Shown: positions 26,665-34,952 of the stretch, in pieces
Layout of the letters: every line of letters starts with the position of its first letter
Position numbering within the stretch: position 1 is the stretch's first letter
Virus record (IMG/VR): IMGVR_UViG_3300023174_000058
Location: 98,188 to 162,187 of that record
Length of the DNA stretch: 64,000 nt
Strand: one strand, 5' to 3'
From: a virus
Translations under genes and position numbers: made by a program
Notes under the pieces: generated by a model
Told to the model about the DNA's origin: nothing
The model's database searches: none
Seen by the model: only the letters and a program-made list of their open reading frames with translations

Positions 26665-28092
26665 ATGGCTTTAACAGAAAAAAATCAGTTATTAATAGCA
26701 TTTAAAAAACTTTACGGTAAAAGTCACACAAGCGCTAAATTTGGCGTTTTCAATGAAAGTATTGGTTCATCCGTTCAATTAGGCGCTAGTACAATATTTG
26801 GTAGCGTAATACCAAGCAGCCCAAGTGGTTCGCTGTATAGTATTACGCAAAATATTGTAGAAAAAATTAAATTTGATCTCGTACCTATTTCGCTATCAAC
26901 TTACGCCAGTACATTAGGCTCTTTAGCTGGTACTACAATAGATGATGAAGGCGATACAGCGGTAAATGGTGTACATGCCTATCGTTTAGTTTTACCTTCT
27001 GATTATGTAATTAACTCTTCCAATCCAAAGAAGGGCACTGGGTATTTTATAAATTCTGCTACAGCATCAGTATCTAATGGTGCCTTGCAGTTGGTTCCAC
27101 CATCTTTTGGTGACTTGTATACAGCAGAAATTAGTAGTTCTTCTGGTATTATTGGCGGTCTTGATGACGAAGATTATTATCTAGACTATTATTCCGGTAT
27201 TTTATTTATACAAGATATTGGTAGAACTCCAACTGCCGTTACTGCTTATGCATATGTTGGCGACTTTGTTAGTGATATTATTTCGGATGTAGCAACTGAT
27301 GTAATAACAGAAGTTATTGCTGGAACAAATTTAACTGGTGGCGGCACAAGCGGTTCTGTAACTGTAAGCTTAGAGGATAATATTTCTCTAACATCTGTAA
27401 CGGCATCTTTATACGGTACTGCTTCTTGGGCTACTACATCAAGTTATGCATTAAATGCTGCTACTGCAAGTTATGTTACTGCTTCTAATATTGATAATTT
27501 TACTTCTGATGTTAGAAGTCAATTTAGTGCTGGCACAAATATAAGCATAACTAGTGGCACTATATCAACAATTAATGTTCCCACTGTAACACAAGTAAGT
27601 GGAGCTATTTCAAATTTTGCAACAAGAGCAGAAGTTACTGGTGCGCTTTCTCCATACGCTCTTTCAATAGATGTATCATCTTCGTTCACAACACCAGCAC
27701 AAGTAACGGGAGCTTTTTCTGTTGTAACTGCAAAAAATGCAGAAACTGCAAGTTATGCATTAAATACAACATTTTCTACTACTAATATACAAAATGCTTA
27801 TAACCGATTAAGATACAAAGAAGTAGGTTTTTTTGATCACACTGGTAGCGCTACAGTGCAGCTTCCAACTTCTTCTTTGGGAGGCGCAGCTTTTCCTGTT
27901 ACTTCATTAGATTATATAAATGTAAATGTTAGCGTGCTTGATGATGGTACGTGGGTTAATGATATTTTTGCTGTATCTGTATACACTGCTTCAAATCATG
28001 TTTATGTAGATTTATGGGCCCCAGATCTTCACGAAACAGATAAATACAAATTATTGGCAATCAATCAAGATCCAAGTTTATTTATAATTTAA
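26665..28092 (+). CDS. Tail fibre protein with shared C-terminal adhesin module
   Basis: 475 residues. Middle part has Ala/Ser/Thr-Ser-Tyr repeats (TASLYGTASWATTSSYALNA) characteristic of phage fibre shafts. The C-terminal ~75 residues (INVNVSVLDDGTWVNDIFAV, then VDLWAPDLHETDKYKLLAIN) match the modules at the end of 19695-21689 and inside 28222 and 30713: V.V...D.G.W.ND....V, then (I/L).AP......YKL.AIN. It lacks the KVLTDL N-terminus and starts MALTEKNQLLIAFKKLYGKS instead, so it may attach differently, for example onto the preceding fibre. Confidence 0.6.
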   Translation: MALTEKNQLLIAFKKLYGKSHTSAKFGVFNESIGSSVQLGASTIFGSVIPSSPSGSLYSITQNIVEKIKFDLVPISLSTYASTLGSLAGTTIDDEGDTAVNGVHAYRLVLPSDYVINSSNPKKGTGYFINSATASVSNGALQLVPPSFGDLYTAEISSSSGIIGGLDDEDYYLDYYSGILFIQDIGRTPTAVTAYAYVGDFVSDIISDVATDVITEVIAGTNLTGGGTSGSVTVSLEDNISLTSVTASLYGTASWATTSSYALNAATASYVTASNIDNFTSDVRSQFSAGTNISITSGTISTINVPTVTQVSGAISNFATRAEVTGALSPYALSIDVSSSFTTPAQVTGAFSVVTAKNAETASYALNTTFSTTNIQNAYNRLRYKEVGFFDHTGSATVQLPTSSLGGAAFPVTSLDYINVNVSVLDDGTWVNDIFAVSVYTASNHVYVDLWAPDLHETDKYKLLAINQDPSLFII

Positions 28093-28114
28093 AAAATTTA
28101 ATTAATTCCTTTAA

Positions 28115-28134
28115 AACGATTTGTTATAATCGTT
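28115..28134 (+). terminator. Possible weak terminator hairpin
   Basis: AACGATT (28115-28121) pairs with AATCGTT (28128-28134) around a 6-base loop, followed by the A/T-rich AATAATATTTTATTT. It lies in the 129-base AT-rich gap between two fibre genes and before a promoter-like motif. Low GC makes termination efficiency doubtful. Confidence 0.4.
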
Positions 28135-28197
28135 AATAATATTTTATTTCTAAAAACCATTTATTAAATTAAAAACTAATTAATTAGATAATTTGGA

Positions 28198-28206
28198 CTA
28201 TTTTAT
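28198..28206 (+). promoter_or_regulatory. Putative late promoter element (variant CTATTTTAT)
   Basis: CTATTTTAT, the recurrent motif with one extra T, within GGACTATTTTATAGG, 24 bases before the ATG at 28222. Flanks (AC before, AGG after) match the copy at 18198. Confidence 0.3.
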
Positions 28207-28221
28207 AGGAATTAATGTTTG

Positions 28222-29163
28222 ATGGAATATCAACCAGTTAGAGTTTTAGCTGATTTAGAAGCCTTACAAGACGTTGTTGTTAGTGGTTCGCTTATAATCA
28301 CTACCGATACTGCCTTTAGCGCATCTGCTATAGCAACTGGTGCGGTTGGCGAGTATTCTGTTGACGAGGCATTTCACACCCTTGATCAATCAGTATATCA
28401 AACAAATGCAAATATTGCTAATGCTATTGCTGGTGTTGTTACTGCTTATAACAACAACAGATATATTTTCAGTGGGTCATTAGATTCCAGCGGATCTGCC
28501 GTTTTAAATTTAACCACTAGTATTATTTCTGGCAGCGAAAACTTTTCTTCAACTGAATTAGCAAAAGTTACTGTTAATTTATTAATTGATACCAACGGCG
28601 ATGGTAGATATCGCAATGATTTAACTTCTTACGAAATTTATACTTCTGGTAGCGAATTATTAGTTAGTATTGATGCCCCTGCTTCTCCAAATAATAATTA
28701 CCGTTTAATTGTTTCTAATGAAAAACCATTAAATCCTATCTCTGGTAGCAATGGAATCCTTATAATAGCTGGCCCACAGGGAGTAGCTGGCCCGTCTGGT
28801 TCTACTGGTGCGGAGGGGAGATCTCATATAAACGTTGCGTCTCTTTTGTCAACAACCAATTCAATTGAAACAGTTGCGTCTAATTTCTCACTAAGCCCAG
28901 CAAAAGCACCTAATGGTTTTTACATTGACGTGACTGGTTTTACACAGGACAGCTCTTTTCCCTTGGTTGTAAAATTATATAATCTAACAACCGATTCGCT
29001 TCTTGATTCAGATTTAATAAATACTTTGTCTCCACAAACAGTTCGCTTGAACGGAGCAATCCCATCTGTTTCTAATACTCAATTTGAATTAAGATATTAC
29101 TCTTCTGGCTCTTCCAGCAACTATGTATATTTACAAACAGCAATAGTGGAAATTACAAATTAA
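28222..29163 (+). CDS. Tail fibre/adhesin with KVLTDL-type N-terminus and collagen-like linker
   Basis: 313 residues from the ATG at 28222 (AGGAA upstream); the TTG at 28219 is an alternative. N-terminus EYQPVRVLADLEALQDVVVS carries the shared docking motif. The adhesin module at ~85-175 reads 'LAKVTVNLLIDTNGDGRYR', then NDL and 'VSIDAPASPNNNYRLIVSN'. Next come collagen-like GPQGVAGPSGSTGAEG triplets, then a C-terminal beta domain (~195-313). DNGDG-like spacing could bind calcium. Five bases beyond its stop is a GGAGA site for the next gene. Confidence 0.65.
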   Translation: MEYQPVRVLADLEALQDVVVSGSLIITTDTAFSASAIATGAVGEYSVDEAFHTLDQSVYQTNANIANAIAGVVTAYNNNRYIFSGSLDSSGSAVLNLTTSIISGSENFSSTELAKVTVNLLIDTNGDGRYRNDLTSYEIYTSGSELLVSIDAPASPNNNYRLIVSNEKPLNPISGSNGILIIAGPQGVAGPSGSTGAEGRSHINVASLLSTTNSIETVASNFSLSPAKAPNGFYIDVTGFTQDSSFPLVVKLYNLTTDSLLDSDLINTLSPQTVRLNGAIPSVSNTQFELRYYSSGSSSNYVYLQTAIVEITN

Positions 29164-29177
29164 TTGGAGAAATAAAT

Positions 29178-30263
29178 ATGTCTTTAGAATTATCTTGGTC
29201 TTGTTCAGGTTCTGTTTCTGGTCAGACAGTCAACGTAATAAATCCATATACAGATGTAGTCAATGGTCCAGCATGGGAACTCTGGTGGTTTAAAGAAAGA
29301 TTAAAAGAGTTTGGTTGGACTGTTGTTAGCTCATCTAACTCCTCAACAGCTAGCGCTGGGGATCTTTGGGGGTCCACATTTGATTCTACAACATCAGATG
29401 GTGCGACTAAAAACGCCAAAATTAAATTTGGTTCAAATTCTGCTGCGCGTTCATGGATTGCTCTTGCTGCTCCAACTGGTAGCAATGCAGCAGGTCATCA
29501 TTTGATTATTGATTACGGAAATGAATCAAACGTGGCGTACAGAGCGCAGTTTATTTTTAATAAAGGCGCTATTAGCGGTGGCGCTACAAATTCAAGACCA
29601 ACTGGAAGCTACGAAATGGGGCTTTCTGTTGCTGGTGGTTTAGCGTCAAAAGATATTGCTTTTCATGATTCAACAACTAACTCTTCTGCTCAACATAGAG
29701 TTAATTTTCACGCCGCGACAAACGGCGCTTTCTATATATCAGAAGTTCAGGTTGGAAAGGGTAGGTTTACTTTCTTTTTGTCTTTCCTACCTCTACAAAA
29801 CACACACGCTGTAGATAATTACACTTGGGTTGTCGCCGGGGTAGATGTGCATACGGCAACTACATTCACTCCAGCCGATGGAAGGGCTCTTTATTACGAA
29901 TCAAGCGCGGCTATCACTGGGCGTTCTCACGATGGCTCAAATTTTACGTCATTAGCAGGTGTTATCCCAGCAGTTTCAACCGAAAGCTCTGCTGGTGCTT
30001 TATCTGCTCTTTTCCACACAAATATTTTGAGTTCCCCTAACTCTTCTGACGCGACTTATACAGATTTTCCAATATTTGTCGTTAACACAAGCACAGGTCC
30101 AATAGAATTTAAAGGCAGGCTGCCAGACATTAGCTGGACTAGCGTTTCAATTCCAAATGGGGCGGTGACTCCTCCTAAGTCTATTGCTTCTGACAAGTAT
30201 GAAAGAACAAAATATCTTTATACTTGGCTACCTTGGGTTTCTTCAAACGCGCCAGTACTATAA
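29178..30263 (+). CDS. Virion protein, probable tail appendage (361 aa)
   Basis: N-terminal 'SLELSWSCSGSVSGQTVNVI' followed by 'PAWELWWFKERLKEFGWTVV', an amphipathic aromatic helix. Then a Gly/Ser/Ala-rich beta body with 'AGHHLIIDYGNE' and 'FHAATNGAFYISEVQVGK'. Similar proteins, as I recall, sit in structural clusters of large phages, but I cannot name a domain. It has good GGAGA upstream and 12 bases to the next gene. Probably a fibre tip, fibre adaptor or decoration protein. Confidence 0.5.
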   Translation: MSLELSWSCSGSVSGQTVNVINPYTDVVNGPAWELWWFKERLKEFGWTVVSSSNSSTASAGDLWGSTFDSTTSDGATKNAKIKFGSNSAARSWIALAAPTGSNAAGHHLIIDYGNESNVAYRAQFIFNKGAISGGATNSRPTGSYEMGLSVAGGLASKDIAFHDSTTNSSAQHRVNFHAATNGAFYISEVQVGKGRFTFFLSFLPLQNTHAVDNYTWVVAGVDVHTATTFTPADGRALYYESSAAITGRSHDGSNFTSLAGVIPAVSTESSAGALSALFHTNILSSPNSSDATYTDFPIFVVNTSTGPIEFKGRLPDISWTSVSIPNGAVTPPKSIASDKYERTKYLYTWLPWVSSNAPVL

Positions 30264-30275
30264 TAGGAAAATTTA

Positions 30276-30698
30276 ATGGCTGATACAGAAATTGCGCTTT
30301 ATAGCCCATTTCAAAATATAGTTAACAGCACTGCATTTGAAATACAATTTCAAATGCAGAAAACTAATTTTAGTAGCAGTTTTACAAACTTTTCTAATGA
30401 AGTAAGCACAATAAATATTTTAAAAGATGCAAATTATTTAAATTTTACAAACGAAGCAAATACGATAAAAACAATATTTACTATAAATTATATTAATAAC
30501 AGTACAACAGAGCAAAGAATATTTAGTCCAATTAGTTTTTATAATGAAAGCTCTATAAAGAAATATTCAATGAGAGCGAGAAAAGTCATCGATAATTCAT
30601 TTGTTTATTGGCGCTCAACAAATATTGATAGCGTTGGTCAATACAGCGGATTTTCTATAAATGAATTAAAAGATATATGTATTATCGCTTATAATTAA
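30276..30698 (+). CDS. Small beta-rich protein in adhesin cluster (140 aa)
   Basis: Not recognised. Asn/Thr/Phe-rich with alternating hydrophobic pattern (TINILKDANYLNFTNEANTI), ending in 'GFSINELKDICIIAYN'. An AGGAAA site lies ahead of the ATG. Located between two fibre genes and likely co-transcribed. It could be a fibre chaperone or an accessory tip protein; both are guesses from position and size. Confidence 0.45.
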   Translation: MADTEIALYSPFQNIVNSTAFEIQFQMQKTNFSSSFTNFSNEVSTINILKDANYLNFTNEANTIKTIFTINYINNSTTEQRIFSPISFYNESSIKKYSMRARKVIDNSFVYWRSTNIDSVGQYSGFSINELKDICIIAYN

Positions 30699-30712
30699 AA
30701 TGAGGCAATTGA

Positions 30713-33070
30713 ATGTCTAGAAGAAATATTAAAATTTTAACGGATGTTGACGGAAAACAAGATTTATCAGTAAGTGGAACTCTTACAGTTAAAGCAGACT
30801 CTTCATTTGTTATTCCATCCATTTCAACTTCTTCTGACGGTTTTTATTCCATTAATAACGCAATACATAAAATTGATAAATCACTACAGGATGTAAACGC
30901 AAGAGTTGTTAGCTCAGTAGGAAATGTTCTTGGGCAATATAACGCAAGCCGTTATGTCTTTAACGGTTTTTTAAACGCCTCTGGTGCTGTTTCTATAAAC
31001 ATAACTAGAAACTCCCCGTCTGGTACTGTATATTTTAAAGAAAGCGATATATCAAATTTATCAGTAAACATTTTAACAGATTTTGATGGCGACGGAATTT
31101 TTACGAATAACCTAGTTCCTTATCAGATAAGACCATCAAATGGCGATTTGTTATTAAACATTAGTGCTCCTAGTGCTCCTAATGTTATGTATAAAGCTAC
31201 AGTTATAAATGATTCAGCAATTATTGATATACCTTCACAAAACGATGTTTATCTTGTAACTGATTCTGGCTCTTCGACTGTAGATGGACAAACTGTATTA
31301 TTAGATAACATTTCTTTATATAATAAAAACGTGAGAAATTTTTACGTTTCACCATCTGGTTCTGATGATAACGACGGCTTAACTTTGTCAAGTTCTTTTG
31401 CGACAATTCAAAAAGCTGTTGACTCTATTTCTACTTATACAAATTCAGCAACAACGAGATTACAATATCACACAGCCATAAATCTCGCTAGTGGCTCTTA
31501 TACAGAAAAAGTCAATATTTTAAATAAAGACCTTTCAGGAAAAAATAGTAATCTCCTATTAGCTTTTAAAGGAGAAAAACAAAATCTTTATGAAAATCTT
31601 AGAGTTATTTCACATATTTTAATAGATAAGGATTCTGGCGGATCTGCCGGTTTTTCACAAATAGTACTAAATTTCACCTCCCCGCCCGCAGATAATTCTC
31701 TCAAAGGGCTTTATATTAATAAAAAAACATCGCCACTATCATCTGGTATTTTAATTACAGGTAACTCTGGTAGTACTATCTATACGACTGTTGGATCATC
31801 GACTTGGTCAGCCATACAATCTGCAACAGATTTTTATATTTTTAGAAATCTTTCCACAGTTAATGGATTTTTTAGAATAGCTGGTAGCGACGGAGTTATA
31901 AGCTTTAGAAATGTTAATTTAAATGTCTCTTTAAATGAAGCAAATGGCTCAGACACATTCTTTTTTTCTTCTGTAATGAATCCAATAGGTACAATAGATA
32001 TTGATAACACTGGCGAAGTAGCTGGTACTGCTGTTCAGACACGCTATGGATCTTATAGCAATGATGAAATTCAAGTAATTAATTGCAATATTTTTAATGA
32101 TAAAACAAGTGGGCTTCCTATTAGATTGGTTGCTGGACCAAAAACATATATGTTTTCGTGCTTTATTACTAGCTCTACAAGTCACATAAGTATTACAAAT
32201 CTTAATCAAGTTGATTCATTTAATGCGCTTAGTTGCAATTTTGAAAACGCCGGGATTAGCTTAACTAGCGTACCATTAATTTCTACTTCTAACTCTAGTT
32301 TTTTAAATTCAACACTGTCATTTACTTCTTGTGATAGTGTAACTCTTCCACAAAAAGCTATTAGCACTAGAAACACCGGTGATAGAATCGGTATTTATAA
32401 TAGCTATGCAACATCTCCATCTAACGCATATTATAAAAATGTTGGATTTGATGTAGTAAATAAGTCAATGTTCATATTGGCTTCTCCTTTTTCGGCACAC
32501 GGTCCATTTAATAGTCGTTTTTTAAATATTACTAATAATAGCTTTATTGAATTCGGATCAGTAAATTCCACTTCTTCATTCTCTGGGGCATTAAATACCG
32601 ATTACTTAGTCCAAGCCACTGGTAAAAGTAATATAAATGTTAATTCTAGATTAGATGTACAAAATGTTTATAGCCCTTCAGTAAATCCTTTTTTTGCTTT
32701 TTTCGGCGCTAGCACAATGAGTTTCTTATATTATAAACCATTAACAGCCGCATCTGGAACAGCAAATTACAGATCTAATGGTGATATAAAAGCTGACGAT
32801 TATAACTATTTTTATACAGACCTTCCTGTTATAACAACTGAAGCTGTAAAAATAGATGATAGAACAAATGTATCTGCTACAAAATACGATTTTCGTTATC
32901 CATTACAGACAACAAGAGACATAACATTAACAGGTTCGGCTCAATTAATAAGTTCTTTGGTTAAGCTTAATCCATATACAACATTACCAGCTGGCTCACT
33001 TGGATTAATGGCTGTATCTGGCTCTTCTCTATATTTCCATAATGGTACAAGCTGGAACAAGGTTATTTAA
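30713..33070 (+). CDS. Tail spike-like adhesin with beta-helix domain
   Basis: 785 residues. N-terminus SRRNIKILTDVDGKQDLSVS carries the docking motif. Residues ~75-170 are the shared adhesin module ('LSVNILTDFDGDGIF', NNL, 'LNISAPSAPNVMYKATVIND'). At ~210 the sequence 'FYVSPSGSDDNDGLTL' followed by FATIQKAVDSI is the classic entry into a right-handed parallel beta-helix of the pectin-lyase type, covering most of ~210-650. The C-terminus ends 'SGSSLYFHNGTSWNKVI', a common fibre end. Beta-helix spikes often bind or degrade surface polysaccharide; no catalytic residues can be assigned by eye. Confidence 0.65.
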   Translation: MSRRNIKILTDVDGKQDLSVSGTLTVKADSSFVIPSISTSSDGFYSINNAIHKIDKSLQDVNARVVSSVGNVLGQYNASRYVFNGFLNASGAVSINITRNSPSGTVYFKESDISNLSVNILTDFDGDGIFTNNLVPYQIRPSNGDLLLNISAPSAPNVMYKATVINDSAIIDIPSQNDVYLVTDSGSSTVDGQTVLLDNISLYNKNVRNFYVSPSGSDDNDGLTLSSSFATIQKAVDSISTYTNSATTRLQYHTAINLASGSYTEKVNILNKDLSGKNSNLLLAFKGEKQNLYENLRVISHILIDKDSGGSAGFSQIVLNFTSPPADNSLKGLYINKKTSPLSSGILITGNSGSTIYTTVGSSTWSAIQSATDFYIFRNLSTVNGFFRIAGSDGVISFRNVNLNVSLNEANGSDTFFFSSVMNPIGTIDIDNTGEVAGTAVQTRYGSYSNDEIQVINCNIFNDKTSGLPIRLVAGPKTYMFSCFITSSTSHISITNLNQVDSFNALSCNFENAGISLTSVPLISTSNSSFLNSTLSFTSCDSVTLPQKAISTRNTGDRIGIYNSYATSPSNAYYKNVGFDVVNKSMFILASPFSAHGPFNSRFLNITNNSFIEFGSVNSTSSFSGALNTDYLVQATGKSNINVNSRLDVQNVYSPSVNPFFAFFGASTMSFLYYKPLTAASGTANYRSNGDIKADDYNYFYTDLPVITTEAVKIDDRTNVSATKYDFRYPLQTTRDITLTGSAQLISSLVKLNPYTTLPAGSLGLMAVSGSSLYFHNGTSWNKVI

Positions 33071-33601
33071 ATGATTTTAGGGTTGGATATAAGTACATCA
33101 ATAACTGGATATACTGTACTTGATGGACAAACGATTGTCAAATGCGACATGTTGGACTTACGTAATAAGAAATATGTTGATTTTTTTGACAAAAGCGTAG
33201 CAGCAAAAAATCTATTGACAGATATAAAAAAACAGTATAATATTACTCATATCTTTATTGAAGAAACATTAAACGTATTAAGCGGTAAAAGCAGTGCTCA
33301 TGTAATAATGACATTAAATCGTTTCAATGGCATATTATCGTGGACATGTTATGAGGTTTTTGGAATAAAACCGCAGTATATTAGTTCAAGACAAGCAAGA
33401 AAAATGGCTGGCATCACTATACCAAAAGGTGCAGATGCTAAAGAAACTGTTATAAATTTTCTTCTTGCAAACGAACCACAATTCAAGGTAGACTACTCCA
33501 AGTTTGGCAACTTAGTGCAAGGCACGGCTGACCGTGCCGATTCGCTAATTATAGCAAAGGCTGGTTATCTACTGTGTCAAAATCCAAGCTCGACATCGTA
33601 A
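33071..33601 (+). CDS. RuvC-like Holliday junction resolvase / crossover nuclease
   Basis: 176 residues. RNase H-fold signature: 'MILGLDISTSITGYTVLDG' (catalytic Asp6), 'THIFIEETLNVLSGKS' (Glu64/Glu65), and C-terminal 'GTADRADSLIIA' (Asp154, Asp157). The D-E-D/D set is complete. Length matches RuvC (~170). It would resolve branched DNA before packaging, a role filled in T4 by the unrelated endonuclease VII (gp49). The start sits directly on the stop of the spike gene (TAAATG) and its 3' end overlaps the primase start by 28 bases, so resolvase and primase are translationally linked. Confidence 0.8.
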   Translation: MILGLDISTSITGYTVLDGQTIVKCDMLDLRNKKYVDFFDKSVAAKNLLTDIKKQYNITHIFIEETLNVLSGKSSAHVIMTLNRFNGILSWTCYEVFGIKPQYISSRQARKMAGITIPKGADAKETVINFLLANEPQFKVDYSKFGNLVQGTADRADSLIIAKAGYLLCQNPSSTS

Positions 33602-34509
33602 AAGAAATTCTTGGTGAACCACAGCGAAGTGGTCACGAATATCTTTTCTATTGCCTCTTTTGTAAGCATCATAAGAAAAAATTAAGCTTAAATCTTGAAA
33701 AAGGTAAGTATAAGTGTTGGATTTGTGATGCCGCTGGGCCTATACAGCGTCTTGTCCGCAAACATGGTACCTTCCTTCAGCTCCAATCGTGGCGAGAACT
33801 AACAGGGCAGGTAGAAATAGCGGATTTTGATGCGTTATTTGCGCCACAGCAGCAAGAAGTGATAGAAGAACAAACAATACACCTACCAGAGGAATTTGTT
33901 TCTTTATGCAATCGTAATATTTCTCTTACATCAGTCCAAGCAAAAAATTATCTTGCTGGTCGTGGTATAGAAAAAGAAGATATTTTACGTTGGAAAATTG
34001 GCTTTTGTCCAACTGGTGTATACGGCGAAAGAATTATTGTACCATCGTTTAATCTTGATGGTAAATGCAACTATTTTGTTGCTCGTACCTATGCCAAGCA
34101 TTGGAAGAAATACATGAATCCGCCAGAAAGCAAGGACATTATCTTTAATGAGTTAATGATTGATTGGGACGAAGACGTTGTACTTTGCGAAGGCGTATTT
34201 GATGCGCTAAAGATCCCGAATAGTGTCCCTATTCTTGGGTCTACACTGCGCGAAGATAGCAAGTTATTTCAACAGATTGTTAAAAATGACAGCGCCATCT
34301 ACCTTGCACTCGATCCAGATGCAGAAAAAAAGATAGAACATCTTATTGAAAGTTTACTTCGCTACGGGATTGAAATTTATAAGGTTGAAATTAAGCCATT
34401 TAAAGATGTAGGTGAAATGAGCAAAGAAGAATTTTTGAGACGAAAAGATTCTGCAAAGCTAATTAAAAACACAGACAGCTTACTTTTACAAAAAATAATG
34501 AGTATTTAA
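33574..34509 (+). CDS. DNA primase (Zn-ribbon plus TOPRIM)
   Basis: 311 residues from a GTG at 33574; no ATG further in would keep the zinc domain. Zn-binding cysteines: C27-x2-C30 and C48-x2-C51 ('FYCLFCKHH' and 'KYKCWICDA'). TOPRIM: 'VVLCEGVFDALK' (Glu206) and 'LALDPDAEKK' (Asp247, Asp249). The arrangement is that of short phage DnaG-type primases such as T4 gp61, which lay RNA primers at the fork with the helicase. No helicase domain is fused. It overlaps the RuvC-like gene by 28 bases. AAAGG lies 13 bases before the GTG, a long spacing. Confidence 0.8.
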   Translation: MSKSKLDIVKEILGEPQRSGHEYLFYCLFCKHHKKKLSLNLEKGKYKCWICDAAGPIQRLVRKHGTFLQLQSWRELTGQVEIADFDALFAPQQQEVIEEQTIHLPEEFVSLCNRNISLTSVQAKNYLAGRGIEKEDILRWKIGFCPTGVYGERIIVPSFNLDGKCNYFVARTYAKHWKKYMNPPESKDIIFNELMIDWDEDVVLCEGVFDALKIPNSVPILGSTLREDSKLFQQIVKNDSAIYLALDPDAEKKIEHLIESLLRYGIEIYKVEIKPFKDVGEMSKEEFLRRKDSAKLIKNTDSLLLQKIMSI

Positions 34510-34510
34510 C

Positions 34511-34882
34511 ATGAAAAAATTAAACAAAATAGCTCTAAAAGAATTAGTTGTTGAATCGCTTAAAGAAATGAAAATTTCACAAGACGAAATGACAGGAACT
34601 GGTTACGAAGATGTTCGTGCTGGCCTAGAGAGTGAACCAACGCCAGAAGAATTAGCTCCATTAGATATTAGTGCTTATTTTAAGCAAGTTGGGGAAGAAC
34701 TAAAAAATAGAATTGAAGTTGCTAAAAACGCACCTAGTATAAAAGCGATGCCAGTAATGACACCAGAGCAATTAAAAAATGCAATGGAAGAAATGAAACG
34801 TGTTAAAGAAGAAATGGATATTCTTCAAAAAGAGCTAGAAGGATTGCAAAGTAGATTAAAAACAACTACATCTAAACAATAG
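34511..34882 (+). CDS. Small helical protein with N-terminal helical tag (123 aa)
   Basis: N-terminus KKLNKIALKELVVESLKEMK is an amphipathic basic/acidic helix of the kind shared, more clearly, by the small proteins at 38098, 47283 and 54335. The C-terminal half is coiled coil (MEEMKRVKEEMDILQKELEG). No enzymatic motif. It is followed by a strong terminator, so it closes the RuvC-primase unit. It may be a virion-internal or scaffold-associated protein if the tag hypothesis holds; otherwise unknown. Confidence 0.5.
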   Translation: MKKLNKIALKELVVESLKEMKISQDEMTGTGYEDVRAGLESEPTPEELAPLDISAYFKQVGEELKNRIEVAKNAPSIKAMPVMTPEQLKNAMEEMKRVKEEMDILQKELEGLQSRLKTTTSKQ

Positions 34883-34912
34883 TTGAATTCATATGTAGCT
34901 TGTAGTATACTT

Positions 34913-34943
34913 GGCCCTGTTAGTAGCAGGGCCATTTTATTTT
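34913..34943 (+). terminator. Intrinsic terminator
   Basis: GGCCCTG (34913-34919), loop TTAGTAG, CAGGGCC (34927-34933), then ATTTTATTTT. It separates the RuvC/primase unit from the Mre11-Rad50-like gene. I see no CTATTTAT element in this gap. Confidence 0.88.
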
Positions 34944-34952
34944 GAGGTATCT

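Noticed and set aside
28093-28221. AT-rich gap considered as a replication origin
   Set aside because: Other than one weak hairpin and a promoter-like motif there are no repeats or iterons; AT-richness is general in this genome.
29825-30040. Overlapping 71-codon + strand ORF in the 361-aa virion gene
   Set aside because: Out-of-frame shadow without ribosome site inside a well-formed gene.
34911-34952. Upstream TTG start for the SbcDC-like gene
   Set aside because: It lies inside the terminator stem and would add 14 residues before the DTH motif; the ATG at 34953 has a ribosome site and gives the usual MPKIAHISDTH start.
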